Below, piece after piece: positions 1 through 10,722 of a stretch of DNA of 64,000 bases; the stretch's first letter is position 1, and the number at the start of each line of letters is the position of its first letter. This DNA comes from Micrococcus terreus (GTDB lineage: Bacteria > Actinomycetota > Actinomycetes > Actinomycetales > Micrococcaceae). The stretch is taken from NCBI RefSeq assembly GCF_900116905.1, contig NZ_FPCG01000005.1:123632-187631 (forward strand), written 5' to 3'. Both the position numbers and the translations under genes were made by a program. The notes under the pieces are model-generated. The model was given only the letters and a program-made list of their open reading frames with translations. It was not told where the DNA came from and ran no database searches.

Positions 1-727
1 GCCGCTCGTCCGCCGGGTGCTCTCCCAGGGCGGATACGAGACCTGGACCGCCCTGAAGAACGGCGAGCAGCTGCTCGTCTCGATCATCCTGCCGCTGCTG
101 GCCCTGTTCGGGACCGTCTGGACCGGACTGCTGGACACCCCCACCACTCGAGGGATCGATCTCGCCGCCCCCGGCGTGCTCGCTCTGGCCGTGCTCAGCT
201 CGGCCTTCACCGGCCAGGGGATCGCCACCGCCTTCGAGCGCCGCTACGGGGTGCTGGCCTACCTCTCCACGACTCCCCTGGGGCCGGCCGGCCTCCTGCT
301 GGGCAAGGCTCTGTCCGTCCTGACCCTGCTGACCGTGCAGGTGACCGTGATCGGCGGCGTGGGCCTGGCACTGGGATGGCGTCCTGACCTGGCCGGCATC
401 TCCTGGGCGGCGCTGTTCCTGATCTGCGGTGCGGCGACGTTCACGGCTCTGGGGCTGCTGATCGCTGGGACCACCAAGCCCGAGGCCACCCTGGCGCTGA
501 CGAACCTGCTCTGGGTCCTGCTCGGCGCGCTGGGCGGGGCGGTCTTCCCCGTCCCGGACGTGGGCATCTGGTCCGCGCTCGCCGCGTTCCTGCCCTCGGC
601 CGCACTCGGCGACGGCCTGCGTGCAGCCCTCCTGGACGGCACGCTGGACGGACCCGCCCTGCTCATCCTGCTCGGGTGGGCGATCCTGGCCACCCTCGCC
701 GCCGTGAGGTGGTTCCGGTGGCGTTGA
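1..727 (+). CDS. ABC-2 type transporter permease, 5' end outside the window
   Basis: Membrane-spanning subunit of an ABC transporter, probably an exporter; the substrate is not evident. The reading frame is open from base 2, and the first in-window start-like codon (GTG at 17) lies inside the conserved stretch VRRVLSQGGYETW, so the true start is probably upstream of the window. The visible 236 or more residues have about six hydrophobic segments and a conserved NGEQLLVSIILPLLAL segment typical of actinobacterial ABC-2 permeases found beside ctaA. The ATP-binding subunit is expected just upstream. The stop is 49 bp before ctaA, so co-transcription is possible. Confidence 0.8.
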   Translation, partial: PLVRRVLSQGGYETWTALKNGEQLLVSIILPLLALFGTVWTGLLDTPTTRGIDLAAPGVLALAVLSSAFTGQGIATAFERRYGVLAYLSTTPLGPAGLLLGKALSVLTLLTVQVTVIGGVGLALGWRPDLAGISWAALFLICGAATFTALGLLIAGTTKPEATLALTNLLWVLLGALGGAVFPVPDVGIWSALAAFLPSAALGDGLRAALLDGTLDGPALLILLGWAILATLAAVRWFRWR

Positions 728-776
728 CCTCACTCGCACCGACCTGTCCTGTCCCCCTGACCCTGAGGAACCTGAC

Positions 777-1853
777 GTGACCTCCTCCACCCAGCCTGCC
801 GCCGTCGGGACTGCTCCTGACGTGGACCTGCCGCACGATGCCGCTGTGCCCCGGTCTGCTGAACCCGTGCTGGACGGACCCCGGTGGCTGCCCTCCACCA
901 TCACCCGCACCACCTACTGGCTGGCCATCGCCTCGCTGATCTCGGAGATCGGGATCATCGTCACCGGAGGTGCGGTGCGTCTGACCAAGTCCGGCCTGGG
1001 CTGCCCTACCTGGCCCAAGTGCACTCCCGAGTCCCTGACCAACACCCCGGAGATGGGCATCCACGGGATCATCGAGTTCGGCAATCGGACCCTGACCTTC
1101 GTGCTGGGCTTCATCGCCCTGGCCATGCTCCTGTGGGTCTGGCGGATGCGGCGCAGCCACCCGTCCCTGTTCTGGATGTCCTTTGGCCTGCTGCTGGGCA
1201 TTCCGGCGCAGGCGGTGGTGGGCGGCATCACCGTGCTGACCCAGCTCAATCCCTGGGTGGTGGCGGGGCACTTCATGGTCTCGGCGACCATGGTGTGCGT
1301 GGCCACGCTGCTGGTCAGCCGCGTGGGCCTGGAGTGGCGGGTCCGCTCCGAGTCCGGCACACCGCCGCAGCCGGTGGACGGCCCGACGACGCCGCTGTCC
1401 CGCGGTCTGGCCTGGATCGTGTTCATCTCCGGCTGGGCCGCGGTCTATCTGGGCACCGTGGTGACCGGCACCGGCCCACACGGCGGTGACGCCACCGCGC
1501 CCCGGCACGACTTCGACCCGTTGATCGTCACGCGCATCCACGTGGTGCCGGTGTACATCATGGTGGCCGCCGCGGTGCTGCTGATGATCGTGGTACTGCG
1601 CCAGGACTCCTCCCGGGGGCAGCGGATGTCGACCGTCCGCGTGCTGATGGTGGTGCTCTTCCAGGGCCTGATCGGGTACGTCCAGCACTTCAACGGTCTG
1701 CCCATCCTGCTGGTCCTGCTCCACATGCTGGGGGCCGCGCTGATCGTCTGGGCCATGACGAATGCGCTGGACCGTCAGCGCTCCACGTACACGGCCCGCG
1801 TGGCTGAGGCCGTGGAGGCCGGTCCCGAGCAGATGGCCCAGGCCCGGGCGTAG
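777..1853 (+). CDS. ctaA: Heme A synthase (COX15/CtaA family)
   Basis: Converts heme O to heme A for the aa3-type cytochrome oxidase in the membrane. The 358-residue protein has eight hydrophobic segments. It has the paired cysteines GLGCPTWPKC after the first helix and histidines in GHFMVS, RIHVVPVY and LLHMLGAA that match the heme-ligand helices of the family. The first helix-pair motif reads EFGNR, so the position that is His in Bacillus CtaA is Asn; from memory this form is usual in actinobacteria. The GTG start follows GAGGAA with good spacing. It is convergent with ctaB, which makes its substrate. Confidence 0.93.
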   Translation: MTSSTQPAAVGTAPDVDLPHDAAVPRSAEPVLDGPRWLPSTITRTTYWLAIASLISEIGIIVTGGAVRLTKSGLGCPTWPKCTPESLTNTPEMGIHGIIEFGNRTLTFVLGFIALAMLLWVWRMRRSHPSLFWMSFGLLLGIPAQAVVGGITVLTQLNPWVVAGHFMVSATMVCVATLLVSRVGLEWRVRSESGTPPQPVDGPTTPLSRGLAWIVFISGWAAVYLGTVVTGTGPHGGDATAPRHDFDPLIVTRIHVVPVYIMVAAAVLLMIVVLRQDSSRGQRMSTVRVLMVVLFQGLIGYVQHFNGLPILLVLLHMLGAALIVWAMTNALDRQRSTYTARVAEAVEAGPEQMAQARA

Positions 1854-1904
1854 AAGCCCCGGGCCCCCGGGCATGCTCCGGGGAGGGCAGCGGAGCACAG
1901 ACGA

Positions 1905-1938
1905 GACAGGCCGACCGGAACGATCCGGTCGGCCTGTC
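1905..1938. terminator. Bidirectional terminator hairpin between ctaA and ctaB
   Basis: A perfect 15-bp inverted repeat (GACAGGCCGACCGGA and its complement) with the 4-nt loop ACGA. It lies 52 bp after the ctaA stop and 31 bp after the ctaB stop. No T-run follows on either strand, as is common for hairpin terminators in high-G+C actinobacteria. Its place between convergent genes supports bidirectional use. Confidence 0.85.
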
Positions 1939-1968
1939 CTGGGTCCGGGACTGTGTGGGAGTGCCGGG

Positions 1969-2958
1969 TCAGTGGATGACGCCGGGCACCGGCATCAGCG
2001 GCGAGCCCACGAAGGGATCCACCGCCAGGGCGACGAACAGCAGCGTCAGATAGGTGATGGACAGGTGGAAGACCTTCATGGCCTTCTTGTCCGTGAAGTC
2101 CGGCTTCTGGGCTTCGCGGTAGAGCACATGGCACTCGTAGATGAACCAGGCGCCGGTGGCCACCGCGGTGGCCGTGTAGACGATGCCGGCCCAGCCCATG
2201 GGCACCAGCAGCAACGAGCAGGCCACGGTGGCCCAGGCGTACAGCACCACCTGGCTGGAGACCACGCGGGCGGAGGCCACGGCCCCGAGCATGGGCACCT
2301 CGGCGTTCTGGTAGTCCAGCTTGTACTTCAGCGACAGCGGCCAGTAGTGCGGCGGGGTCCAGAGGAAGATGATCAGGAACAGCACCACGGCGGGCCATTC
2401 CACGGTCTCCCGGACGGCGGCCCAGGCGATCAGGACCGGGAAGCAGCCGGCGATCCCGCCCCAGACGATGTTCTGCTCGGTGCGCCGCTTGAGCACCAGG
2501 CTGTAGACCACCACGTAGAAGAAGATGGCGCCGGCCCCCAGCAGGCCTGCCAGCAGGTTGGCACCGAAGGTCAGGATGGCCAGGGAGAGCACCGTGAGGA
2601 CCCAGGAGAAGACCAGCGCCTCGCGCGGCGTCACCTCACCGGTGACCAGCGGACGGTTCTCGGTCCGCTTCATGACGCGGTCGATGTCCCGGTCGATGTA
2701 GCAGTTGAAGGCCCCTGAGGCACCGGCTGCCAGTGCACCGCCGACCATGGTGGCGACCATGGTCAGGATGTCTGGGAATCCCCGCTGGGCGAAGATCATG
2801 GTGGGAAGCGTGGTGACCAGCAACAGCTCGATCACCCGCGGCTTGGTCAGGGCGAGGTAGGCCGCGGCCTTCCGCTTGAACCCGATGCCCTGGCGCACCG
2901 TGGCGTCAGCCGCGTGCTCCGGAGTGCCGGTGGTGGGTGCGTCAAGGGAGGTGGGCAT
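1969..2958 (-). CDS. ctaB: Protoheme IX farnesyltransferase (heme O synthase)
   Basis: UbiA-family membrane prenyltransferase that attaches a farnesyl group to heme B, giving heme O for CtaA. The 329-residue protein has multiple hydrophobic helices and the first Asp-rich site [15 protein letters not shown] (N-x3-D-x3-D). It also has the substrate-loop sequence TENRPL and the second Asp motif [10 protein letters not shown]. The first 35 residues are a non-conserved soluble extension. The ATG at 2958 is used. The gene is divergent from tkt across a 221-bp spacer and convergent with ctaA. Confidence 0.94.
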   Translation of the reverse strand: MPTSLDAPTTGTPEHAADATVRQGIGFKRKAAAYLALTKPRVIELLLVTTLPTMIFAQRGFPDILTMVATMVGGALAAGASGAFNCYIDRDIDRVMKRTENRPLVTGEVTPREALVFSWVLTVLSLAILTFGANLLAGLLGAGAIFFYVVVYSLVLKRRTEQNIVWGGIAGCFPVLIAWAAVRETVEWPAVVLFLIIFLWTPPHYWPLSLKYKLDYQNAEVPMLGAVASARVVSSQVVLYAWATVACSLLLVPMGWAGIVYTATAVATGAWFIYECHVLYREAQKPDFTDKKAMKVFHLSITYLTLLFVALAVDPFVGSPLMPVPGVIH

Positions 2959-3092
2959 CTACTTCTCACGGTTCGAAGGCAGGAACAGGACAGAGGGCAG
3001 GGAACAGCCCATATACAGAGTCCAGTGTACCGCCGAAGGTCATCTGGAACCGGCATCGCGTCAGACCCGGACCCAGACCACCCTGATCGGGC

Positions 3093-3098
3093 TAAGCT
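3093..3098 (+). promoter_or_regulatory. Possible -10 box of the tkt operon
   Basis: TAAGCT lies 82 bp before the tkt GTG start in the ctaB/tkt divergent spacer (2959-3179). No convincing -35 hexamer is visible. Towards ctaB the spacer contains TATATG on the minus strand (around 3011-3016), a candidate -10 for that gene. Nothing else is recognisable in this spacer. Confidence 0.35.
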
Positions 3099-3179
3099 GG
3101 CAGAGGCCGCCAGCGGCCTGCCCTGGACGGCTCAGTCGCCAGATCCGGGGCTCCGTCTCGACCCGTCAGGAGCATCACT

Positions 3180-5360
3180 GTGACCTCAGCCCCGGCAACT
3201 CCCACCGACGAGAAGGCCCTGGACCGGACCCGTCCGGCCCGTGAGTACACCTACTCCGATCAGGATCGCCGGGCCGTGGACACTCTCCGCGTGCTGGCCG
3301 CCGACGCGGTGGAGAAGGTCGGGAACGGACACCCCGGCACGGCCATCTCGCTGGCCCCAGTGGCCTGGCAGCTGTTCCAGAACGTCATGCACCTCGACCC
3401 GACGGACCCCCAGTGGGCCGGACGCGACCGTTTCATCCTCTCCGCCGGCCACACCTCGCTGACCCAGTACCTACAGCTGTTCGCCGCCGGCGCAGGTCTG
3501 GAGCTGGAGGACCTGGAGTCTCTGCGCACCTGGGGTTCGAAGACTCCCGGCCACCCGGAGCACGGCCACACTGACGGCGTGGAGATCACCACCGGACCGC
3601 TCGGACAGGGCCTGGCCTCCGCCGTGGGCTTCGCCTATGCCCAGCGCCGACTCCGTGGACTGCTGGACCCGGAGGCGGCCCCGGGCACCAGTCCCTGGGA
3701 CCACCACGTGTTCGTCATCGCCTCAGACGGTGACATGCAGGAGGGCGTCACCTCGGAGGCCTCCTCCTTGGCCGGGCACCAGCAGCTGGGCAACCTCGTG
3801 GTGATCTACGACGACAACGAGATCTCCATCGAGGACGACACCAAGGTCGCCTTCAGCGAAGACGTCTCCGCGCGTTACGAGGCCTACGGCTGGCATGTCC
3901 AGCGCGTGGACTGGACAGCCTCCGGCGACTACATGGAGGACACCGAACAGCTGTACCGGGCCCTGGAGTCGGCCAAGGCCGAGACCGGGCGTCCGTCCCT
4001 GATCAGTCTGCGCACCATCATCGGCTGGCCCTCGCCCACCAAGCAGGACACCGGTGGCATCCACGGCTCCAAGCTCGGCTCTGAGGAGCTGCGCGGCCTG
4101 AAGGAGATTCTGGGCTTCGACCCGGAGGCCTCCTTCCAGATCGAGGACGAGGTCCTGGCACATGCACGCAGCATCGCTGGGCGTTCAGCCGAGTACCGCG
4201 CTCAGTGGGAGCAGGCCTACCAGCAGTGGCGCACCGACCGCCCTGAGGCGGCTGATCTGTACGACCGCCTGAAGGATCGCCGTCTGCCCGACGGGTTCGC
4301 GCAGGCCTTCCCCCGGTTCGAGGCCGACTTCGGTCCTGAGGCCACGGGCCTGGCCACCCGTGCCGCCTCCGGCAAGGTGCTGTCCGCGCTGGCGCCGGTG
4401 ATGCCTGAGCTCTGGGGCGGTTCGGCTGACCTGGCCGGGTCCAACAACACCACCATGGACGGCGAATCCTCCTTCATCCCTGCCGAGGCTCAGACGGACA
4501 CCTGGAGCGGTGGCCCCTACGGCCGCACCCTGCACTTCGGCATCCGCGAGCACGCCGCCGGAGCCATCGTGAACGGGATCTCCCTGGGATCTCTGCTGCG
4601 CGCCTACTCCGGCACGTTCCTGATCTTCTCGGACTATCAGCGACCGGCCATCCGGATCGGGGCACTGATGTCCACCCCGGCCATCTATGTGTGGACGCAC
4701 GACTCCATCGGCCTGGGCGAGGACGGTCCTACCCACCAGCCGGTGGAGCAGCTGGCCAGCCTGCGGGCGATCCCCGGACTCGACGTGGTCCGTCCGGCCG
4801 ATGCCAACGAGGTCTCCTGGGCCTGGCGGACGATCCTGGAGAACACCACCCATCCGGCCGGCATCGTGCTGTCCCGCCAGAACCTCCCGGTGTTCCCCCG
4901 TGATGAGCAGGGCTTCGCCTCGGCCGAGGGCACGGCGCGGGGAGCCTACGTGCTCCTGGACGCCACCGATGCCAGGGGCTCGGTCGTCGAGCCCCGGGCC
5001 ATCCTGATCGGCACCGGATCCGAGGTGCAGCTGGCCGTCGAGGCCCGCGATGCCCTGCAGGCCGAAGGTGTCCCCACCCGTGTGGTCTCGGCCCCGTGCC
5101 TGGAATGGTTCGACGCCCAGGACGAGGACTACCGCCGCTCGGTGCTGGGCGACCTGACCTCCCTGGACGGGCCGGTCCGGGTCTCCGTGGAGGCGGGGGT
5201 CTCCCAGGGCTGGATGAAGTACACCGGCTTCCGCGGTGCCCAGGTCTCCCTGGAGCACTTCGGAGCCTCCGCCGACTACCAGACCCTGTACCGCGAGTTC
5301 GGCATCACCGCTGACGCGGTGGCCCAGGCCGTGCGCGACCTCACGGCCAGCGCGTTCTGA
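3180..5360 (+). CDS. tkt: Transketolase
   Basis: Thiamine-diphosphate enzyme that moves two-carbon units between pentose phosphates and triose/tetrose/hexose phosphates. The 726-residue length is typical. The ThDP-binding motif is SDGDMQEG with a downstream DDNEISI. The N-terminal [17 protein letters not shown] and the pyrimidine-domain segments [12 protein letters not shown] and [12 protein letters not shown] are canonical. The GTG start follows AGGAG at 3168. It is first in a six-gene operon; tal begins 44 bp later. Confidence 0.96.
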   Translation: MTSAPATPTDEKALDRTRPAREYTYSDQDRRAVDTLRVLAADAVEKVGNGHPGTAISLAPVAWQLFQNVMHLDPTDPQWAGRDRFILSAGHTSLTQYLQLFAAGAGLELEDLESLRTWGSKTPGHPEHGHTDGVEITTGPLGQGLASAVGFAYAQRRLRGLLDPEAAPGTSPWDHHVFVIASDGDMQEGVTSEASSLAGHQQLGNLVVIYDDNEISIEDDTKVAFSEDVSARYEAYGWHVQRVDWTASGDYMEDTEQLYRALESAKAETGRPSLISLRTIIGWPSPTKQDTGGIHGSKLGSEELRGLKEILGFDPEASFQIEDEVLAHARSIAGRSAEYRAQWEQAYQQWRTDRPEAADLYDRLKDRRLPDGFAQAFPRFEADFGPEATGLATRAASGKVLSALAPVMPELWGGSADLAGSNNTTMDGESSFIPAEAQTDTWSGGPYGRTLHFGIREHAAGAIVNGISLGSLLRAYSGTFLIFSDYQRPAIRIGALMSTPAIYVWTHDSIGLGEDGPTHQPVEQLASLRAIPGLDVVRPADANEVSWAWRTILENTTHPAGIVLSRQNLPVFPRDEQGFASAEGTARGAYVLLDATDARGSVVEPRAILIGTGSEVQLAVEARDALQAEGVPTRVVSAPCLEWFDAQDEDYRRSVLGDLTSLDGPVRVSVEAGVSQGWMKYTGFRGAQVSLEHFGASADYQTLYREFGITADAVAQAVRDLTASAF

Positions 5361-5404
5361 CCGGTCTGCGCGCCCAGCCGATCCGATCACCTCAGGAGCA
5401 CACC

Positions 5405-6529
5405 ATGACGGAGCAGAACCAGAACACCCAGGCACTGGCCGAGGCCGGTGTGTCCATCTGGCTCGACGACCTCTCGCGCCACCGCATCACCTCAGGCAAC
5501 CTCCAGGAGCTGATCCAGACACGCTCCGTGACCGGCGTGACCACCAATCCCTCCATCTTCGCCGCGGCGTTGAAGGACGGCGGTCCGTACCGCGAGCAGC
5601 TCCAGGAGCTCGCCCGGGAGGGAGTCGATGTGGAACGCGCCGTCTTCGAGCTGACCACTCGAGACGTGCGTGAGGCCTGCGATGTGTTCGCACCCGTCCA
5701 CCAGCAGACCGATGGTGTGGACGGACGCGTGTCCATCGAGGTGGACCCGCGCTCTGCCCGCGAGGCCGAGGCCACGGTGAGCGAGGCACGCGAGCTGGCG
5801 GCCGCCGTCGGGCGAGACAATGTGCTGATCAAGATCCCGGCGACCACTGAGGGGCTGGAGGCCATCACCGCCGTGCTGGCCGAGGGCATCAGCGTGAACG
5901 TCACGCTGATCTTCTCCCTCACCCGGTACCGCGAGGTCCTCAACGCCTGGCTGCTCGGCCTGGAGCAGGCCCTGGCGGCCGGACACGCGCTGAAGGACAT
6001 CCACTCCGTGGCCAGCTTCTTCGTCTCCCGTGTGGACACGGAGGTCGACCGCCGTCTGGACGCCTCGTCATCCCCCGGAGCCGGCGACCTGCGCGGCCTG
6101 GCGGGACTGGCCAACGCCAGGCTCGCGTACCGCATCTTCACCGACACCCTGGACACCGAACGATGGCGTCTGCTCGCCGACGCCGGAGCCCGGCCGCAGC
6201 GTCCCCTCTGGGCCTCGACCGGCACCAAGGACCCGGCCCTGCCGGACACGCTCTACGTGACCGGACTGGTGGCTCCCGGCACGGTGAACACCATGCCCGA
6301 GAAGACCCTGGAGGCCCTCGCCGACCACGGCGTCGTCCAGGGGGACACCATCAGCTCTGCCTATGAGACCTCGGATCGGATCCTGGACTCCGTGGGCCAT
6401 GCTGGGGTGGACTACCAGGACGTGGTGCGGACCCTGGAGGACGAGGGTCTGCAGAAGTTCGTGGACAGCTGGCAGGAGCTGCTGCAGACCGTCCGCACCG
6501 CCCTGGACCAGCACCGTTCGACCACCTGA
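5405..6529 (+). CDS. tal: Transaldolase
   Basis: Transfers a dihydroxyacetone unit between sedoheptulose 7-phosphate and glyceraldehyde 3-phosphate. The 374-residue length matches the longer actinobacterial and cyanobacterial subfamily. [10 protein letters not shown] is the N-terminal barrel motif, [12 protein letters not shown] carries the expected Schiff-base lysine, and [13 protein letters not shown] follows it. The ATG has CAGGAG 8 bp upstream. It sits between tkt and pgi in the same direction, so the non-oxidative branch is expressed as one unit. Confidence 0.96.
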   Translation: MTEQNQNTQALAEAGVSIWLDDLSRHRITSGNLQELIQTRSVTGVTTNPSIFAAALKDGGPYREQLQELAREGVDVERAVFELTTRDVREACDVFAPVHQQTDGVDGRVSIEVDPRSAREAEATVSEARELAAAVGRDNVLIKIPATTEGLEAITAVLAEGISVNVTLIFSLTRYREVLNAWLLGLEQALAAGHALKDIHSVASFFVSRVDTEVDRRLDASSSPGAGDLRGLAGLANARLAYRIFTDTLDTERWRLLADAGARPQRPLWASTGTKDPALPDTLYVTGLVAPGTVNTMPEKTLEALADHGVVQGDTISSAYETSDRILDSVGHAGVDYQDVVRTLEDEGLQKFVDSWQELLQTVRTALDQHRSTT

Positions 6530-6579
6530 CCACCGACGACGTCGATGCCGTTGACCAGACCCCTCTGAAGGAGACCCTC

Positions 6580-8217
6580 ATGAGCTCGCTTGGACTGCAG
6601 GCCACCGGAGCCGCCCTGGAGGCGGTGGACCGGCACGTGCCGACCCTGGTGGAGGACCGCGTGGCCAGTCGACTCGCGCAGAAGGACCACACCCTGTGGG
6701 GGCCTGCTGCGGAGGAGGAGGCGTCCCAGCGTCTGGGCTGGATGGACCTGATCGAGGACTCCAGGGCCTTGCTGCCTCAGATCGAGCAGCTGCGCCGGGA
6801 GCTCCAGAACGAGGGCATCACCCGGATCGTCCTGGCGGGAATGGGCGGTTCGTCCCTGGCGCCTGAGGTCATCGCGGCCACCGCGGGCCGGGAGCTGACG
6901 GTCCTGGACTCCACCGACCCGGAGATGGTGGGCAACGTGCTGGCGGCCGACATCCAGCAGACCGCACTGGTGGTCTCCTCCAAGTCCGGATCGACGGTGG
7001 AGACCGACTCCCAGCGTCGGGTCTTCGAGCAGGCCTTCACCGACGCCGGGCTGACGGCCGGTCGTCACATGATCGTGGTCACCGATCCCGGCTCACCGCT
7101 CGAGCAGACGGCCACGGAGGCCGGCTACCGTCAGGTCTTCACCGCCGATCCCACCGTGGGTGGCCGGTACTCCGCGCTGACGGCGTTCGGGCTGGTCCCC
7201 ACCGGGCTGGCTGGCGTGGACGTGGCCGCTCTGCTGGACGACGCCGAAGAGGCCATGGAGATGCTCCGAGACGACGACGTGGACAACCTGGGCCTGCAGC
7301 TCGGCGCCGCGCTCGGTGGGACCACTCCCCTGCGGAACAAGCTGATCTTCTCGGACGAGGGCTCCGGCATCCCCGGTTTCGCCGACTGGGCCGAGCAGCT
7401 GATTGCGGAGTCCACCGGCAAGGAGGGCACCGGTGTCCTCCCCGTGGTGGTGCACGCCGGCGATCCTGAGACCCAGTCTCCACTGGCGGAGGCCGCCGAT
7501 CTGCTCCAGGTGCGCCTCGTCGCCGGCCCCGAGGACCGGGACGACGAGGAGTCCCTGGAACCCCGGACCGGAGACCATGCGATCGAGGTGTTCGGCTCAC
7601 TCGGAGCCCAACTGATCCTGTGGGAGTTCGCCACGGCCGTGGCCGGGCGCCTGTTGGGCATCAACCCCTTCGACCAGCCTGACGTCGAGTCGGCCAAGGC
7701 CGCCGCTCGTGGCCTGTTGGACAGCCCCGCTGAGCAGTCCCCCGCCGATCGCACGCTGAACGGGATGGACCTGCGCGGTCCAGCCGACATCATCGACGCC
7801 GAGGACCTGGCCTCTGTGCTGCGCGGCGTGGCCCAGGCCGTGCCCGCCGACGGCTACCTGTCCATCCAGGTCTACCTGGACCGGCTGGGCATGGCCGAGG
7901 TGGAGCAGCTGCGTCCCGCTCTCGCGTCCCTCGCCGGGCGTCCCGTCACCTTCGGCTGGGGGCCACGGTTCCTGCACTCCACCGGTCAGTACCACAAGGG
8001 CGGTCCCGCCCACGGCGTGGTGCTGCAGATCACCGCAGACTCGGACACGGACCTGGAGATCCCCGGCCGTCCCTTCACCTTCGGCACGCTGATCGCCGCT
8101 CAGGCCGCCGGTGACGCCTCGGTCCTGCGAGAGGCCGGACTGACGGTGGTGCAGGTGCACCTGACGGACCGCCGCGCCGGTGTGGCCGAGCTGCTGGGCG
8201 CCGTGAGCAGTGCCTGA
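6580..8217 (+). CDS. pgi: Glucose-6-phosphate isomerase
   Basis: Interconverts glucose 6-phosphate and fructose 6-phosphate. The 545-residue protein has the SIS-domain phosphate-binding segments GMGGSSLAPEV and SSKSGSTVETDSQRR. It belongs to the form encoded inside tal-pgi-zwf clusters in Micrococcales rather than the canonical E. coli-like Pgi. The ATG is preceded by GAAGGAG. The last codons overlap the zwf start by 8 bp, implying translational coupling at the branch point between glycolysis and the oxidative pentose-phosphate pathway. Confidence 0.9.
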   Translation: MSSLGLQATGAALEAVDRHVPTLVEDRVASRLAQKDHTLWGPAAEEEASQRLGWMDLIEDSRALLPQIEQLRRELQNEGITRIVLAGMGGSSLAPEVIAATAGRELTVLDSTDPEMVGNVLAADIQQTALVVSSKSGSTVETDSQRRVFEQAFTDAGLTAGRHMIVVTDPGSPLEQTATEAGYRQVFTADPTVGGRYSALTAFGLVPTGLAGVDVAALLDDAEEAMEMLRDDDVDNLGLQLGAALGGTTPLRNKLIFSDEGSGIPGFADWAEQLIAESTGKEGTGVLPVVVHAGDPETQSPLAEAADLLQVRLVAGPEDRDDEESLEPRTGDHAIEVFGSLGAQLILWEFATAVAGRLLGINPFDQPDVESAKAAARGLLDSPAEQSPADRTLNGMDLRGPADIIDAEDLASVLRGVAQAVPADGYLSIQVYLDRLGMAEVEQLRPALASLAGRPVTFGWGPRFLHSTGQYHKGGPAHGVVLQITADSDTDLEIPGRPFTFGTLIAAQAAGDASVLREAGLTVVQVHLTDRRAGVAELLGAVSSA

Positions 8218-9781
8218 GGTGTCCGGCGGACGGAATCCGCTCCGCAGCCCGCTGGATCGGCGCCTGACCCGGATCGCCGGTCCCTCAGCCCTGGTGCTCT
8301 TCGGAGTCACCGGAGACCTGGCTCGCAAGAAGCTGCTTCCCGCGATCTACGACCTGGCCCACCGCGGCCTGCTGCCGCCGAGCTTCTCACTCGTCGGATT
8401 CGGCCGGCGGGACTGGACCGACGACCAGTTCACCGCTGAGGTGCGCAGCAGCGTCGAGGCCTCCTCGCGCACTGAGTTCAACGAGACGGTCTGGAACCAG
8501 CTGCGCGGCGGCTTCCGCTTCGTCTCCGGCGGGTTCGACGACGCCACGGCCTATGAGGACCTCGGCGCGGTCCTGAGCGAGCTGGAGGGCTCCCGTGGCA
8601 CCGGGGGGAACACGGTCTTCTATCTCTCCATCCCCCCGGACTGGTTCGAGGAGGTCAGCCGCCAGCTGGCCGATCATGGACTGGCCGGCCGAGACGGTCA
8701 GCGCACGTCAGCGGCGGCCACTGCACCTTGGCGTCGCGTGGTGATCGAGAAGCCCTTCGGCCATGATCTCACCAGCGCCCGAGAGCTCAACGAGGTGATC
8801 GAGCAGGTCTTCGAACCCGATGCCGTCTTCCGCATCGACCACTATCTGGGCAAGGAGACCGTCCAGAACCTGCTGGCCCTGCGCTTCGCCAACCGCCTCT
8901 TCGAGCCTCTGTGGAACTCGAACCATGTGGACCACGTGCAGATCACCATGGCCGAGGACATCGGAATCGGAGGCCGTGCTGGGTACTACGACGGCGTGGG
9001 TGCGGCCCGTGACGTGATCCAGAACCACCTGCTCCAGCTCCTGGCCCTGACCGCCATGGAGGAGCCGATCTCCTTCGCCGCAGACCACCTGCGCGCGGAG
9101 AAGGAGAAGGTGCTGGCCGCCGTCGTGGTCCCCGAGGACGACGACGCCCTGGCGGCGTCGTCGGCCCGGGGACAGTACACCGGAGGGTGGCAGGGCGGTG
9201 AAGAGGTCACCGGCTTCCTGGACGAGGAGGGGTTCAATCCAGACTCCACCACGGAGACCTACGCTGCTCTCAAACTGTGCATCCACACGCGCCGCTGGGA
9301 CGGCGTCCCGTTCTATCTGCGAGCAGGCAAGCGTCTGGGCCGCCGGGTCACGGAGATCGCCGTGGTGTTCAAACGCGCCCCCAATCTGCTCTTCCCAGGC
9401 CACGACTCCGACGAGTTCGGTCAGAACGCCGTGGTCATCCGTGTCCAGCCGGATGAGGGTGTCACCATCCGCTTCGCCTCCAAGGTTCCCGGCACCCAGC
9501 GCGAGGTGCGCGATGTGACCATGGACTTCGGCTATGGCCACGCCTTCACCGAGGACAGCCCTGAGGCCTACGAGAGGCTGATCCTGGACGTCCTGCTCGG
9601 CGAACCGCCGCTGTTCCCCCGCCAGGCCGAGGTGGAGCTGTCCTGGAAGATCCTGGATCCGTTCGAGGAGCACTGGGCGGCACAGCCGGGCCAGCCCGAG
9701 CCCTACTCCCCCGGCAGCTGGGGCCCGGCCGGTGCTGACGCACTGATGGCTCGTGACGGACGCACGTGGAGGAGACCCTGA
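8210..9781 (+). CDS. zwf: Glucose-6-phosphate 1-dehydrogenase
   Basis: First oxidative step of the pentose-phosphate pathway, reducing NAD(P)+. The 523-residue protein has the Rossmann motif FGVTGDLARKKLLPAIY near residue 30 and the active-site block RIDHYLGKETVQN around residues 205-217. It also has EKPFGHDL and a C-terminal substrate-binding half. The GTG start overlaps the end of pgi by 8 bp, and the stop shares one base with the opcA ATG (TGATG). No strong Shine-Dalgarno precedes it, in line with translational coupling. Confidence 0.95.
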   Translation: MPEVSGGRNPLRSPLDRRLTRIAGPSALVLFGVTGDLARKKLLPAIYDLAHRGLLPPSFSLVGFGRRDWTDDQFTAEVRSSVEASSRTEFNETVWNQLRGGFRFVSGGFDDATAYEDLGAVLSELEGSRGTGGNTVFYLSIPPDWFEEVSRQLADHGLAGRDGQRTSAAATAPWRRVVIEKPFGHDLTSARELNEVIEQVFEPDAVFRIDHYLGKETVQNLLALRFANRLFEPLWNSNHVDHVQITMAEDIGIGGRAGYYDGVGAARDVIQNHLLQLLALTAMEEPISFAADHLRAEKEKVLAAVVVPEDDDALAASSARGQYTGGWQGGEEVTGFLDEEGFNPDSTTETYAALKLCIHTRRWDGVPFYLRAGKRLGRRVTEIAVVFKRAPNLLFPGHDSDEFGQNAVVIRVQPDEGVTIRFASKVPGTQREVRDVTMDFGYGHAFTEDSPEAYERLILDVLLGEPPLFPRQAEVELSWKILDPFEEHWAAQPGQPEPYSPGSWGPAGADALMARDGRTWRRP

Positions 9782-10722
9782 TGATCGTCGACCTCACCGA
9801 TGTGACCACCTCCACGGTGGCCAAGGAGATGAACCGACTGCGCGAGTCCGGCGGCGTCGTCGCTCTCGGCCGGGTGCTGACCCTGGTCATCTCCACCCGC
9901 CCGGAGTACGTGGAGAAGGCGCTCACCGCCGCGAACCTGGCCAGTCGAGAGCACCCCTGCCGGATCATCGTGCTGGCCGCCGGGGATGCACAGGCACCCA
10001 CCCGCCTCGACGCACAGATCCGGGTCGGCGGAGACGCCGGGGCCTCAGACGTCGTCATCCTCCAGGGGCAGGGCGCCAACGCCACAGAGTCCGAATCGCT
10101 GGTCGGAGCGCTGCTGCTCCCGGATGCACCCATCGTGGTCTGGTGGCCCCACGATGCCCCTGAGGTGCCCGCCGCATCGCCGCTGGGACGCATCGCCCAC
10201 CGCCGGATCACGGATTCAGCCGCCGGTCCTCACGCGCGCAGCGCCCTGATGGCCCTGCGCACCTCGTACCGGGCCGGGGACACCGATCTGGCCTGGACCC
10301 GGCTGACCGGATGGAGGATCCAGCTGGCGGCCATCTTCGACCATCTGAACGCCAATGAGATCAGGTCCGTCACCGTGGAGGGCGCCGTGGACTCGCCCTC
10401 GACTATCCTCTTGGCGGCCTGGCTGACCCAGTGTCTGCACGTTCCAGTCACCATGGCCCGGTCCAAGGCCGGCCAGGGCATGCGGGCAGTGCGCTTCAGC
10501 AGGATCGGCGGTGACGTCGTGCTCTCTCGGATGGCCGGTGACGTGGCCTCGCTCTACCAGCAGGGCCACCCCGTTCAACGGATCGCCCTGGCGCGCCGGA
10601 CCGACCAGGACTGCCTGGCCGAGGAGCTGCGCCGGCTCGATCCAGATGAGGTCTTCGGCGATGTGGTTCAGAACGGGCTGGCCCTGACCGACCTGAAGGA
10701 GGTGGCTCCCAGTGAACGCTGA
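9781..10722 (+). CDS. opcA: Glucose-6-phosphate dehydrogenase assembly protein OpcA
   Basis: Actinobacterial and cyanobacterial partner needed for assembly or activity of Zwf. The protein has 313 residues from the ATG at 9781, which follows GGAGGA at 9768-9773 and gives the characteristic N terminus MIVDLTDVTTSTV. A GTG 15 bp earlier is in frame but lies before that ribosome-binding site and is rejected. The internal segment APIVVWWPHDAP is typical of the family. It overlaps zwf by one base and pgl by 11 bp. Confidence 0.93.
   Translation: MIVDLTDVTTSTVAKEMNRLRESGGVVALGRVLTLVISTRPEYVEKALTAANLASREHPCRIIVLAAGDAQAPTRLDAQIRVGGDAGASDVVILQGQGANATESESLVGALLLPDAPIVVWWPHDAPEVPAASPLGRIAHRRITDSAAGPHARSALMALRTSYRAGDTDLAWTRLTGWRIQLAAIFDHLNANEIRSVTVEGAVDSPSTILLAAWLTQCLHVPVTMARSKAGQGMRAVRFSRIGGDVVLSRMAGDVASLYQQGHPVQRIALARRTDQDCLAEELRRLDPDEVFGDVVQNGLALTDLKEVAPSER

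Noticed and set aside
2963..2990. GTTCGAAG in the ctaB/tkt spacer as an SOS box
   Set aside because: The second half-site does not match at the required spacing.
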